Position numbers and translations under genes: made by a program. Below the pieces are notes generated by a model. The model was not told where the DNA came from, made no database searches, and saw nothing but the letters and a program-made list of their open reading frames with translations. A stretch of DNA of 64,000 bases, from assembly GCF_918797505.1 (NCBI RefSeq), contig NC_092794.1:70531345-70595344 (forward strand). Direction: 5' to 3'. Positions 1-10,440 of this stretch are shown here, piece by piece; the first letter of the stretch is position 1, and every line of letters starts with the position of its first letter. This stretch comes from Bemisia tabaci (lineage: Eukaryota; Arthropoda; Insecta; Hemiptera; Aleyrodidae).

Positions 1-1554
1 TAGTAGACACCCTGCCCTGAAGTTTGAGTCCCCTCAATTATTTGTGTATGTTGTGATGTTATTTCAAATCGGAGTAAAGATTACACCGGTGGCACATCCT
101 TTCATTGTTGTAGAGCGTGAGAAGGAGAAACAGTCTGCTTTACACAGAGACAAAGAGAACCTCCAATGGCCTCCTGGCGACAGGTGGAAACTTATACTTC
201 GGGGAATTCATCATTCCGTAAGGAAAATTATCAGGGATCAACTGTCATCAACCTTTTTTCGGCTGTTGATCTACCTATGGGTGGATGACGAGCTCCATGA
301 TTTGCTGCTTGTACACAGTGCACAGTTAACCAAAGAGAAGAGTAGAGAAACTTGAAACCCACCGTTAATTGCAGCTTCCTCAGAAATCCGCGCGATCTAC
401 CAGTGACGCGCCTTCATTTCCGCGCGACACCTCCCGCGTTACCGCGAAGTTGATTTAGTTGCGTGACCCAAACTAACCTAACTCAAGTCTTCCGTGGCAG
501 TTCCACGCCTTTGCGATACACGTGAATCGGATCGGCATTATTTATTAAAGCGAATCAATCTGATTCCGTTTTCGATTAGTCTCTTTGTCTCTGACTTTAC
601 TTCTCTGCATTTCCCTATGCTCTCTATTTGTCTCAGTCAGTTTATTTGCCATCGTTTTTCCCCTCATGAAACCTCAAAATCGCTGAATATGCCATCTTCG
701 CAAATGTTGGACAACTCGGTATAATCCTAAAGAATTTTTCATACGCAGTATACTATTGTAGGTTCAGAGGAAAATTGAGGCACACGACCTCTCTAACTAT
801 ATCTTTTTACCCCTTATTATGTCAAACACCCCGCCGAAATCGGCTACTCCTCATAGACCATGAAAATTTCGTTTGTGTATTTGCATGTCGCTTTTCATAA
901 TTCCCAAGTTTTTCTCATCTTATCTCCGTGCCCTTAATGCCCCTCCTTCATCCCCTCCAAACCCCGCCTCCGTCGACCTTTCTACAAAGTTCGCTTCTGC
1001 GGGCCGCGGCGGGTTTTAATTGTGTTGCATGCAATTTACTCAAGGAGCAAATCAATTTCCACGACGGTGGTGCCAATTGGACGTATTTCTGCCAACGGAA
1101 CCATCTGCATTAAGACATGAGCCCCGAGACCCCTAAGAATGAATGCATATCAAGGCTCACGTCATAATGCACATAGTTCCGTTCGGCAGAAATCCGTCCA
1201 ATTTGCGGGACGAAGCCGCGTCTCCGAAGTGCGACCAAAACCTCGACGCATTATTGTGAAAATAGGCGAGCGTGTTTGCTTTTCGTGCTGTTCGTTTTCG
1301 AGTTTGCCTCTGGTATTGCCGGCCGAAAATTACTTTTAATCCTCCCCCCCCCCCCCCTCCGTTCTGTTCTAGCACTGGGTTGCGACTTGCAATCTGAGAA
1401 AAAATAATCAGAAAGTCGGAGGATCGAATGAGTGACCCGGAGCAAAACTAGAGAAGCCAAGGAGTTCTTTTAAACACGGTTACCTTAACTGGAAAATAAT
1501 GCTAAATTCTAGAAAATTTGGGAAAGTTCTCCCGGCATTTCTGCGCTATTCCGG
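1..1554. other. no gene recognised; MITE end and C-run
   Basis: The first 14 bases (tagtagacaccctg) are identical to the end of a repeat at 55785-55798, so the window starts at the edge of that element. A cytosine run lies near 1345-1358. The short frames here lack codon or domain signal. Confidence 0.5.
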
Positions 1555-1562
1555 GTGGTTCT

Positions 1563-1701
1563 CGGTGGCGTGGCGTGATTTACGATGCATCAATTGAACT
1601 GTCATTCGAACATATAGAAAAGGATCGATTAAGTAATCGATTCTTTACCACAGCTTCAAATGGAGAAATATCGATGGTCGATCATTCACGCCTCGCCACT
1701 G
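1563..1701. mobile_element. hAT-like MITE, copy 1
   Basis: Terminal inverted repeats (cggtggcgtggcgtg / ..cgcctcgccactg) flank a 139-bp non-coding body. Flanking octamers gtggttct (1555-1562) and gtggtact (1702-1709) differ at one base, as expected of an aged 8-bp target duplication of the hAT superfamily. Same family at 50247-50411 and 52695-52859. Confidence 0.8.
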
Positions 1702-2261
1702 GTGGTACTGAACTAACCACGGACAAAGCATATACTATCGACCATCCTAAAACCAACAGGCGCTTGTAATGTATGTGCGTGTGAATTGTATGTTCAGTGA
1801 ATTTTACATGTTTCCCGGAAACATTTATGGAGACATTCATGTTCGATCGAACGCTAGTTTTAACGATTACGATATCCGTTCCTAGCTCGTAAGTTGCTTC
1901 CCGCCTTTGCTGAAAACTCGCTCACCGTAATAGTAAGTGAGCTTAAGAGCTTTCCGCTCAAATATTCTCTTCAGCTTTAGATTTATTGCTGGATCTGATG
2001 ATCCTCCTCCCTCCTTTCTTCCCAAAGTGTTTTTTGAAAAATAATTATCTCCCATGCCCAGAGGCATCCTCCAAGAAGGATAATTTTGCGATCAGCAAAT
2101 AAACGAACGTTTGAACAAGAGGAATTTCTCTGTTGCCAACGGCATGCAAACAGTTTCGTCCCGAAATCCTTCTTCCAGGACCCTAGCAAAGAAATTGGCA
2201 TCCCAACTCTTATCTCTCAGGAAAATTATCGAAATGCCAGTGGAGGGTCTCTTGTCTGTGC

Positions 2262-2590
2262 CCCTTACCAACAAATTCAGAGATGGAGGTTTAGGAAGAG
2301 GAAACCTCCATTTTTAAGAGCTACTTGGAGGCCTTTACAATTTTTTTCCCTTTTTTTTCCATACTCAAAAATTGTTTTCAATCTTCGATTTTCCTTGTTC
2401 GGAAGGTGTCGTGTGCCGTGATCCGAGGTGTCCCTTACCAACAGATTCAGAAACGAAGGTTTAGGAAGAGGAAACCTCAATTTTTAAGAGCTACACAGAG
2501 GTCTTAACAATTTTTTTTATATATCCTCAAAAATTGTTTTCAATCCTTGATTTTCCTTTTTGGGAAGATATCATTTGCTATGCTCCGAGG
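2262..2590. repeat. tandem duplication of a ~165-bp unit
   Basis: Two adjacent diverged copies share cccttaccaaca[a/g]attcag, ggtttaggaagaggaaacct and tttttaagagctac in order, then caattttt and attgttttcaatc. The frames in it are not convincing as coding sequence. Confidence 0.75.
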
Positions 2591-2869
2591 TTGAATTTTG
2601 CCCAAACCTTGGAACGGCTAGAGTCCCTTTATAGAGATAGTTAAGACAAAGATTACATTTTCACCGATTGCAAAGATTATAATCTGGAATGGACCAGGGA
2701 ATGAAGTACGGGTTCGGCAAGGAACAAACGGAATGAGAGAGGGAACGGAGAAAGGAATTTGAGAATGGGCCGATCAAAGATTACAAAAAACGTTCAATTT
2801 CTGTAATCTTTATTCCCGTTTGCGACTTCATGAGGGGGTGTTGTCTTGACTCTCAGTATAAAGGGACTC

Positions 2870-3590
2870 TAGGTAGACGTGGCTGCGGGGAACGGCGAGA
2901 AGGGAGGACAGCGAACGATGCTCGGAGCCCGAGATGCTCATTTGGACGAGATGCCCGTCTTCCCGGCGGCCGGAGGCGAGATAATCGCGTTTGATTTGAT
3001 GTATGTCGCTCTATGATTTCCTGGATCCCCGGGTCCGGTCGTCGCAGCGGGCGAGCGGAGGATTGACTTTTGTCAACGCGCTCATCGGCCCGCGTCTCGG
3101 GTTACCGGAGCCCGCTTGCGTCACTCCCAGGGATGTTCCCCGGGGGAGGGTCGCGCGGCTCGGGAGAGTGACGAGGCGGGGGGGGGGGGGGGTCCGGACC
3201 GCGCCGAGCCGCGCCGCGCCGGGGGCAGTCGAAATGAAGTTAATATATCACACTGGTGTAGCTTTGTATTTGACAGCTTCAATGGGTTTTCTTTGCCGCT
3301 CTGATCCTTTTCTGGAATTTGCGTCCTCCCCCTCTCCGCCCGCCGCCTCCTCCCCCGACGAATCCCCCGGTCGCTCTTCCCCCAATTTTTTCTCCCTTTT
3401 CCTCTATTTTCTGTCTTTTTTTTTCCCCTCTCCACCCTCTCACCGCTTTTTGTCGCTCCGAAATCGACGACTCCGCGGCGTCCTCCCTCGTCCCCCCGCC
3501 CCGCCCTCGGGGGTGAGTCTGAACACGCTCAAGTGGCAGGGGCACAAGTGCACGAGCACCATTACCTTTTTATTCGCTTTCCGGGGGTGA
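2870..3590. promoter_or_regulatory. GC- and CpG-rich island, possible promoter / first exon
   Basis: Base composition changes abruptly to GC- and CpG-rich (ccgcgccgagccgcgccgcg, a G-run near 3179-3191, then a C/T-rich tract). The surroundings are AT-rich. A canonical donor (CGGGG|gtgagt) occurs at 3511-3512. A CpG island next to a donor, about 2.3 kb before an exd exon, suggests an alternative promoter, but no start codon or conserved peptide is clear. Confidence 0.35.
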
Positions 3591-3879
3591 ATCTAAAAAA
3601 GGGTAGGTCTCCCGATTTTTTTCCCCCTACCCTTCGATAAGATTTTACACTGTTCCGATTTTCTAAATTTTTGTCTGGAGATAGATTTGAGTCACTCGAC
3701 TGTTTCTCTAGTCTTTTTTCTCACGTTGAAGGCGATTTCAACCGCACAGCACACGATATGAAGTTTTTATCAAGTAAAACTCGGAGGTATTTTCCCCGCA
3801 GAAATAACTTTTAAAGGAACCCATGAAATTGAACTTAGAGCTTCAGAACTCTAGCTCAGAATGTACAAGCTACATAACC

Positions 3880-3942
3880 GATCTTTTTTCATAGGTTTGA
3901 GTGGCATATCAATCGGTACATCGCAAATCACGCCACGCTATG
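3880..3942. mobile_element. truncated copy of the hAT-like MITE
   Basis: Matches only the right half of the family (cataggtttgagtggcatat.. to atcacgccacgc). The left end is missing. Confidence 0.6.
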
Positions 3943-4738
3943 TGATAAGGTTTCAATTTTAACCGCTCGCACAGTAAGACCCCGGATGAACATTACTTAA
4001 AAGGGAGGAGAATTAAGGTTGTGGGACGCCTTGGACTCCCTGTCCAGGGGAGGGTGCCCCGCTCTTCATGAACCACATGACCTGGAGCGCTTCCGGGAGG
4101 GCCCCGAGACTTGAACGGGAAACGGGGGCGCGAGGTGGCGGAGTCGAAAGCATTCGACACACTTTTAGCGGGAAATAAATGGACTGAGTTAAGCAGAAAG
4201 GAACCAACCCACATTTTGGAAAAAATTGAGTTATGAGTGGTTTTGAACTCAACCACTGCTCTACTATCTATCGCCAAAAATTCAAAGTTTTTGTTGGAGC
4301 AAATTTTGCAGAAATTGAACTTGAAGTTTATATTTTACATTGAGTCTTATGCAAGAGCCAAACTTTTAACCTCTTTTTCTCGGTTCGATCCCGATGTGGC
4401 TTGGTTCCTTTCTGTTTAACTCCGTCCAAATAAGTCAATACGAGTTTGACGTTTTCTAACTCGTTTCGGCCTCCATGGCCAGCCAAGGCCGGCTCTCGCC
4501 AGTCATGCTTATAATCGCCACCCCGTTGTCCTACCCCTCTCGCCCTGTCAATCACTCTCGCCTCCACCAGTCTCCTCGTACCCCTAATTGAGTCCTATGC
4601 CCCCCCCCCCACCCGATCCCAGCCTGGTCCTGGCTTCCATTCAATTTCCAACTCGCCCACTCGCACGTATCCCCTGACGACGGTCGAGCAGTCCAGTCTT
4701 CGCGAGGAATTTTACATTCGGACTGGATTTTGCACCAA

Positions 4739-4864
4739 GGTCCAGTTACACGGTCAAATTGAGCCATCAAACTGAAGCTCCGATTGGTGGAAAAAGACCT
4801 GAGGTGAGGATGCGACCAATGAGAGGCCCAATTTGATGGTTCAGTTTGATCGTGTAACCAGGCC
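4739..4864. mobile_element. MITE with GTTACACG-type inverted ends
   Basis: About 126 bp; arms ggtccagttacacggtcaaa and the complement of ttcagtttgatcgtgtaacc pair over roughly 35 bp. Non-coding. Confidence 0.75.
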
Positions 4865-4893
4865 AATAAGGAACTACTGTTTCGTCCTCATCA

Positions 4894-5029
4894 GCCTGTG
4901 TCACACTATCAAAATACTCCATCAAAATGTCAAGGTCAAGTGCTGTGATTGGTCCAAGTCATCGAATAAGCCAATCACAACACCTGACCTTGATATTTTG
5001 ATGGCTAGTTTTGATAGTGTGACACAGGC
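4894..5029. mobile_element. MITE with GCCTGTGTCACACTATCAAAA inverted ends
   Basis: 136 bp with perfect 20-bp terminal inverted repeats (gcctgtgtcacactatcaaa / tttgatagtgtgacacaggc) and further internal pairing. Sits 29 bp after the element at 4739. Confidence 0.87.
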
Positions 5030-5770
5030 AATCGATGAAGACCTCTATCTGAATGAGGAAAAGCAATGGTGCATACGTTGTCCCCGAAAAGATCTGAAAA
5101 TAGTAGTTCTTCAATGCAAAATAGCAAATAGGGAGCAGAGATTCAAAATTAAATTTCTTTTACTATTTCATGAGTTCTATTAAAATCCAAGCAACTCTCA
5201 AGGACAGAGTCGATAACTTTCAAAGAATACACAAGAATTCGACGTGGAACTCAAAAGTTCGACTTCTGATACTTACTTTATCCAATGTTCCAATTTTACC
5301 TTTTACAATGTCTTAGCGTTTCGTGATCACCTGAGTCAATTTTAAGAGCTTATATACGATTTCATAAAATTTGGTATCTCCATGATACCCCTGACTAGTT
5401 TTCGGTTCGAGGAACAGGGAACACCCGAGGGTAACTCTAACCCTGCAAGGGTTGGGTAAGTATCAGCAGATGAGGCCATGATTCAAGTGGCATTGTGTCC
5501 ATCATCTCTCGAATGCTGCGTGTAATAAGATCATTTTAATCACGCAAAAGGTATAAACTCTGAATTCGTAAGGATATTATGTGCGGAAGTTATTCACGTA
5601 GTAACTGTTCGTATTTCCGTTCCTCTTCTAACAGTCTAGAAGTGTCCAATCACGGTTATACCATCACTCTAAGAAGGTGATAGTTTCAGCTGGATAAATT
5701 ATATCCTTCAATTTCATTGTTCATTTGCTGTGTTTATTCTAAATCTTGGGTTTTTTTCTTTTTTTTTCAG

Positions 5771-5919
5771 GAGCCTCCCCGTACAGCATGGGTCCAGCCT
5801 CGCAAGGAACGCCCACCCCAATGATGTCTCCTGCTCCTCCTAGTGTCCCCCAAGACTCAATGGGTTACAATCTGAACATGAATGGAGGTGACTACAGCTC
5901 GACCATGTCTGGATCCCAG
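5771..5919 (+). CDS. exd: exd exon (tail, first visible)
   Basis: The acceptor is a T-rich tract ending in cag at 5770 and the donor is CAG|gtaatt. The exon is 149 nt: two bases complete a split codon and 49 codons follow. It encodes the GASPYSMGP to MSGSQ part of the tail. The ATG-initiated reading from 5746 is only intronic sequence running into the exon. Confidence 0.82.
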
Positions 5920-6510
5920 GTAATTATTTAAGTCGTAGTTCAATGTAGTTCTGCTCTGATTTGCCCCTCAACTTTCATGAAGCTGTAAGAATATCTTCTC
6001 GAGGGACGAGTTCCTGATAGTAAAAATCAGAGAAACAGAGGAAATAACAACGAAACGCTAATGAATTGAAAGGTCAGGGATTTGATCTTCATTTTCTTCG
6101 TAGTTTACCCTGAAGAAGACTCATATTTGGACCACACTGTGCAGTTAGAAACCACAATTTCTAGCTCATTTGTACAAACATTAATGTGCATAGGAAAACT
6201 TATGGTACGTACGTTATGTTTCTAAACTGAGCCTTAAATTCCAGTCCCCAATTGCCTAATGTAGTATATTTATTGTTTTAGCATAACATGCTTTAAGTTC
6301 AAAATCATAAGGTCTGTAGACCGGAAAAAAATTGTCAAGTGTGAATATTTCAAACTCTTTATCTCCTGATCTTGCCTACTGCCTTTTAAAGAAATTGGTT
6401 TGAATCTTATCTTATTTTAATGTTTTTGTATTTTTCAGCAACCTTACTCTGATGGTAGCATGGGATATGATTCGCTGGGACATCAGGTGAGAGACGATGA
6501 TAGTCCATGA
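5771..6510 (+). CDS. exd: extradenticle (PBX/PBC homeodomain protein), C-terminal exons only
   Basis: This is the 3' part of a PBC-class TALE homeodomain gene, whose product is a nuclear Hox cofactor. Two exons are visible, 5771-5919 and 6439-6486, in phase 0 at their junction. They encode a Gly/Ser/Pro/Met-rich tail with ASPYSMGPASQG, TPTPMMSPAPP, QDSMGYN and QQPYSDGSMGYD segments. From memory, these match the tail of insect Extradenticle, which follows the homeodomain. The PBC domain and homeodomain are not in the window and must lie to the left. The first exon takes one base of its first codon from an upstream exon. The 3' end is ambiguous. The CAG at 6486 is followed by gtgaga, a good donor, but reading straight through adds eight codons ending DDSP and a TGA at 6508-6510. 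An AATAAA lies at 6797. Identification rests on remembered family similarity in a low-complexity tail, so it is good but not certain. Confidence 0.8.
6129..6266. mobile_element. diverged 137-bp MITE in the exd intron
   Basis: Aligns along its length with the 137-bp family (actgtgcag.., atttctagctcat, ttaatgtgcataggaaaact, aatgtagtat). It lies in the intron between the two visible exd exons. Confidence 0.65.
6439..6486 (+). CDS. exd: exd exon (tail, second visible)
   Basis: A 48-nt, 16-codon exon (QPYSDGSMGYDSLGHQ) lies between a tttttcag acceptor and a CAG|gtgaga donor. Both ends are phase 0. It may extend to the TGA at 6510 if the donor is not used. Confidence 0.78.
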
Positions 6511-9500
6511 TCACTGTAAATAGATGCCTAATTGTGCATGAAGCATAGATCAGTGTTATTTATTTCTATGTTCACTGTCAAAGGGTCATAAAGCAAACTT
6601 AAACCGAATGTTTTAGTTTACCTTGCTGCAGCAGTCTAAATTTAGTATATTTCTTTTTTATGTAGAAAATACCAAAATTCAGAGAGGAATGAAAGAAACA
6701 AACCATCAAACTAGCGTTGTTTGCACCTTTTTTTGAGAGGACATGAGCAACAAGGAAGAATACTGGATGATAATAACCAATTCAAATTTGCTAAAGAATA
6801 AAGGAAGGTTCGAAGGTCTTGTTTTGAGAAGTGAAGAATTTTGAGTAGTATCCAGAAATTGCGCAATTCATATGAGTTCTTTTAAGTGGTGCCATAACTT
6901 GCAATATATTTTTTCCTGTTTTGCTCCAATACTTCTAAAACAAAATTTCACTCCTCTTTTGGCGTGTAGCTCATCATAGCCTCTGATGAGTTTCTCTATC
7001 GATGGCTCAAGTGATGAACACTAGAGTATCTGTGTGTGGAGAGTATTGTCATCTCAATCCTATAACTGCAGAGAAAGTGTGTCGCTCTCTGTTTGAATGT
7101 CGATAGAGTTTCAGACATGATTAGCATTTGCCAGTTTTCAGCCTTTAAAATGAGCGCTGAACAAACTTTGATGGATATTTTTACTGAGAATAATTACACT
7201 TTATCCGCACGCATCATTATTTTCCCTCCAAATAATTCAAAATACTATTGATCGGGTATATTTACATTGGGCCACAAGAGCCTCCTGAAAATCTTAAGAT
7301 GAACCAATCAGAGTGCGACACAGACATGGCAATACTTTTCCCATCCATGCACTCTAATAAGCACCTACATGCATCATGATACTGCAAACTTTCTGTTCAC
7401 ATTTGACGTTTTTCTCGAATAACTAGCAGTCGAGCAATGAAACCATTGAGATTGGAGAAGAATGAGATTTTAAAACTTGCAATGCAGAATTTCAACTTGA
7501 GTCATCAGTCAAATGATTCAGTGGCTCCTTTGTTTGGCAATCAGTGTCATGATATTGAGGTTTTGAAGAGGAAAACATTGTTTCAAGCTCTTATTGATCT
7601 CTTCAAAAAAGCTGATCCATGCCAGCACAGATTCATTTCTAGGATTTAAGATATGGGTGTCCTAATCCATTTTTTCATCTTTACTTTGTGTTCAGAAGTT
7701 CACCAATATTGTAAAAGCTTTTTTTTTATTGATTTATTTTAATCTCAAAATTTTGCTAACTGATCAGTGGTTTTATGCAGTTCAATTATATGGAGCTCTA
7801 GAATGTGGTTGGAAATGTTTCTTCTCATTGCTTTGCTTCTTTGCCCAACTATTTCCTTTTTGTTTCTGTTAATGAACCTTATTTTCTTTTCCGTTTTTGC
7901 CCTTTTTTCACTTTTTGATCTTATCATAGCTTTAATTATCGAAAGCTAGACTACCCTCTTTCCTTTGCAAGTATTTTTAATTAGCTCTCAAGTTCAAATG
8001 AAAATTTGTATCCTAAAATAAAATAAGACAGGGATGACGAGACAGAATAGCTCTCATTATTCTAATGGAAATTAATTTCAATACGATTAAATGTATTTTA
8101 TTTATATATGCTCTTAGATGACGACTCCTCGGTTGCTTCATTTTATGAGGATATAATGTGATGAACATTCAATGTTGTATTTTTGGATGGCCAGGAAAAT
8201 CTGGTTTAGTGATATGTTTCTACACGTACATCTCATTTACCAGGATCGAGCTCTAAAGTCATCCCAAGTCACCAAATTTTCTCGTTTAATTGCTTTTTTA
8301 CTTTTTCTTTCATCTAATTTTGACCTGATTTTTCTCTTGTTTTTGTTTTTAATTTTATTCTTTGGTTTATCTTTTATCATAAAATTCCTGCATGTTCATC
8401 CTGTCACCACCTCGTGTTGTTCGGAATAGTTGCCCATTAGCTTAAAGATCTACCACTAAGACTTTACTTTCAGCACCACTCCTGAACATTCTTTGCGGTT
8501 ATAAAGGGTTTCATTGATGAAAACATTTTATCTCCCTGAGTAATATTTTTCTTCCCCACACATCATGATTTAATGATGTCCTTGATTGGTCAAGACTACC
8601 ACAATTTTCAATGGCTTTTCCCAACACTTCAGAATTCTTTTCAACCCCCCCCCCCCACTCCCTCCCCTCCCCACTCGCGTAGAATTTTTGCTTCTTAAAA
8701 TGAGTTCAAGTTCTTAAACAAAAAATGTATTTTTTCAATGAAGAATGTACATTTGACCCTAAAAATACCACAAGTTATTCGTTGTTGGGTTGATTTAAGA
8801 GGCCTATCTGCCCCTACCCTAAAAAAGCAAGAAAATGTAAGGTTAATACAGAATATACGAACTTCTCAGGTTTTATTTTGAGCGTAGTATTGCTCCTTGT
8901 TTTACCTCTGATTTGCAACTGATCAGGTTGCCGCCTGCATTGTCTCTCTGTCCAGCCATACATTGTATTATCAGATGTAAAATCCTATAGCCAATAAGGT
9001 TCTACAAATTCAAGCTCACTAGTTAGCAAGAAATGTGTCGGAAGAAAGTTTCCCCTGCTCCAGTGAGTGATTTTTCTTGTTAGTGGAAAAAAAATTCCCA
9101 AGTTACTAGATTGTGAACACAAGTCTAGCAACGTGGAATTGTCTTTTTTTCAAATGTAGAGTAAAGCTGACAATACCTGTGTGAAACCTTAAAAGACTCA
9201 AAATTTAAAAGGCTCAGCACTATTAATGATTGTACAAAATCAATTTTAGGCTTGTAACCAATAGTTCAGTAATATCAGTGACACTCAGTGACAGTGTGTT
9301 CATGCTCGGGCTGGGTGTGTGACTTGATCCTCCACTTTCCCCCTTTTTATTAATCTCTTGTAGTCAGTAGTCTAATCGGTTTTTTAGTCCTCTCTTTTTC
9401 TCAAGTAACAATTGAATAGGATTGGTATTGGTTTCTTTTTCTTTTTTATGGAAGTAAGCAACTATTTTAGTGTCTTAATCATGTAAACGATCTGAAATTG

Positions 9501-10250
9501 CTTTGATAGAATACCTCTTTGGATTTGATGATTGTTTGAGGCCAAAAACCAAATCAATGACTCTTTCAGATTGCTCTGTTTTGAGTCAAAAGAAAAAAAA
9601 TTTAAACTTCATTCAGATAGGCGGATTCAAAATAATAATTATTTGGCATTTGGCGAAAAGGAGTTACTTTTCGACAAAGCAGTGAGTTTTTGCCCATTGT
9701 AAGCACTTACTTACAGATAACACATAATTTTACATGGATAGATAACATTAGATGCATCTTCAAGACAAATTAATATATTTCAATCTGACGTCCAATTTGT
9801 GAATGATTTCTGTTATTCCAATATGTACTAGAATGAGTCCACTAATTTTGATTCAATCAGAGATGCCTTTTGAACCTATCGAAGAGATCCTTCAATTGAA
9901 TTCTTTTGAAAAGTATTAAGTCAGTATTTGAAGCACACTTCTATGAAAACTCCTCCTTTAGCAAGTTTTTGTGATGCCAATAAATTGATCACGGTTTAGA
10001 ATCACGGAACAATTAAGTTTTTTGAATCTGCTCTTCACTTAAATGTAACTGTCACAACTTAAGAAGGAGATAATAGCTCAAACATGGAAAAGACACTTAA
10101 TGCATATTACTTCCACCCGCTCTCTCTTGTTCTTTTGCTCACAACTTCTCTCTCACCTCTCTTCTCTGAATCTGTCTGTTGGGATCTGGGTTTTGGATGT
10201 TGATGACTGATGGCTGATGGATCTCGCTCTGTGATTGGTTGTTCAAGGTT
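6511..10250. other. non-coding; no gene recognised
   Basis: AT-rich, with a poly-C run near 8646-8656. A 70-codon frame at 7437-7649 has no recognisable domain. Nothing else supported. Confidence 0.5.
6797..6802 (+). terminator. candidate polyadenylation signal for exd read-through end
   Basis: A canonical AATAAA lies about 290 nt after the TGA at 6508-6510. It would serve a terminal exon that reads through the 6486 donor. Such hexamers are common in AT-rich DNA, so this is weak evidence. Confidence 0.3.
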
Positions 10251-10251
10251 C

Positions 10252-10440
10252 GCGACTGTGACGATGACGACGATGATGACGTAGACGATGATGATGATTG
10301 AAAACGATGATTGATGATCGTGGCGGGCGCAGCGCCAGGGAGCGAGATCCGATCACTGGCCCTCCATTGTCATCATCCCCAGCTCACCTGACAGATCATC
10401 ATTCCGATTCTGAAACTGATCCACCTGAAAATTCGTATGA
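10252..10440. other. coding-like acidic / GC-richer patch, strand uncertain
   Basis: The + strand carries GAC/GAT triplets (10257-10300) that in one frame read as an Asp run ending at TGA. Just downstream another frame reads DDRGGRSARERDPITGPPLS and SSPAHLTDHHSDSETDPPEN. On the - strand the same DNA has a clean donor, GTCAG|gtgagc (near 10387-10397). GC content is above the flanks. It may be an exon of an unseen transcript or a decayed microsatellite. Confidence 0.2.

Noticed and set aside
3003..3590. 195-codon ORF in the CpG island
   Set aside because: GC-rich composition lowers stop frequency on both strands, and overlapping frames are equally open. No domain is visible.
7437..7649. 70-codon ORF starting MKPLRLEKNEILKLAMQNFN
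   Set aside because: Has an ATG and reads smoothly, but no splice context or recognised family. Length is within chance for this much DNA.
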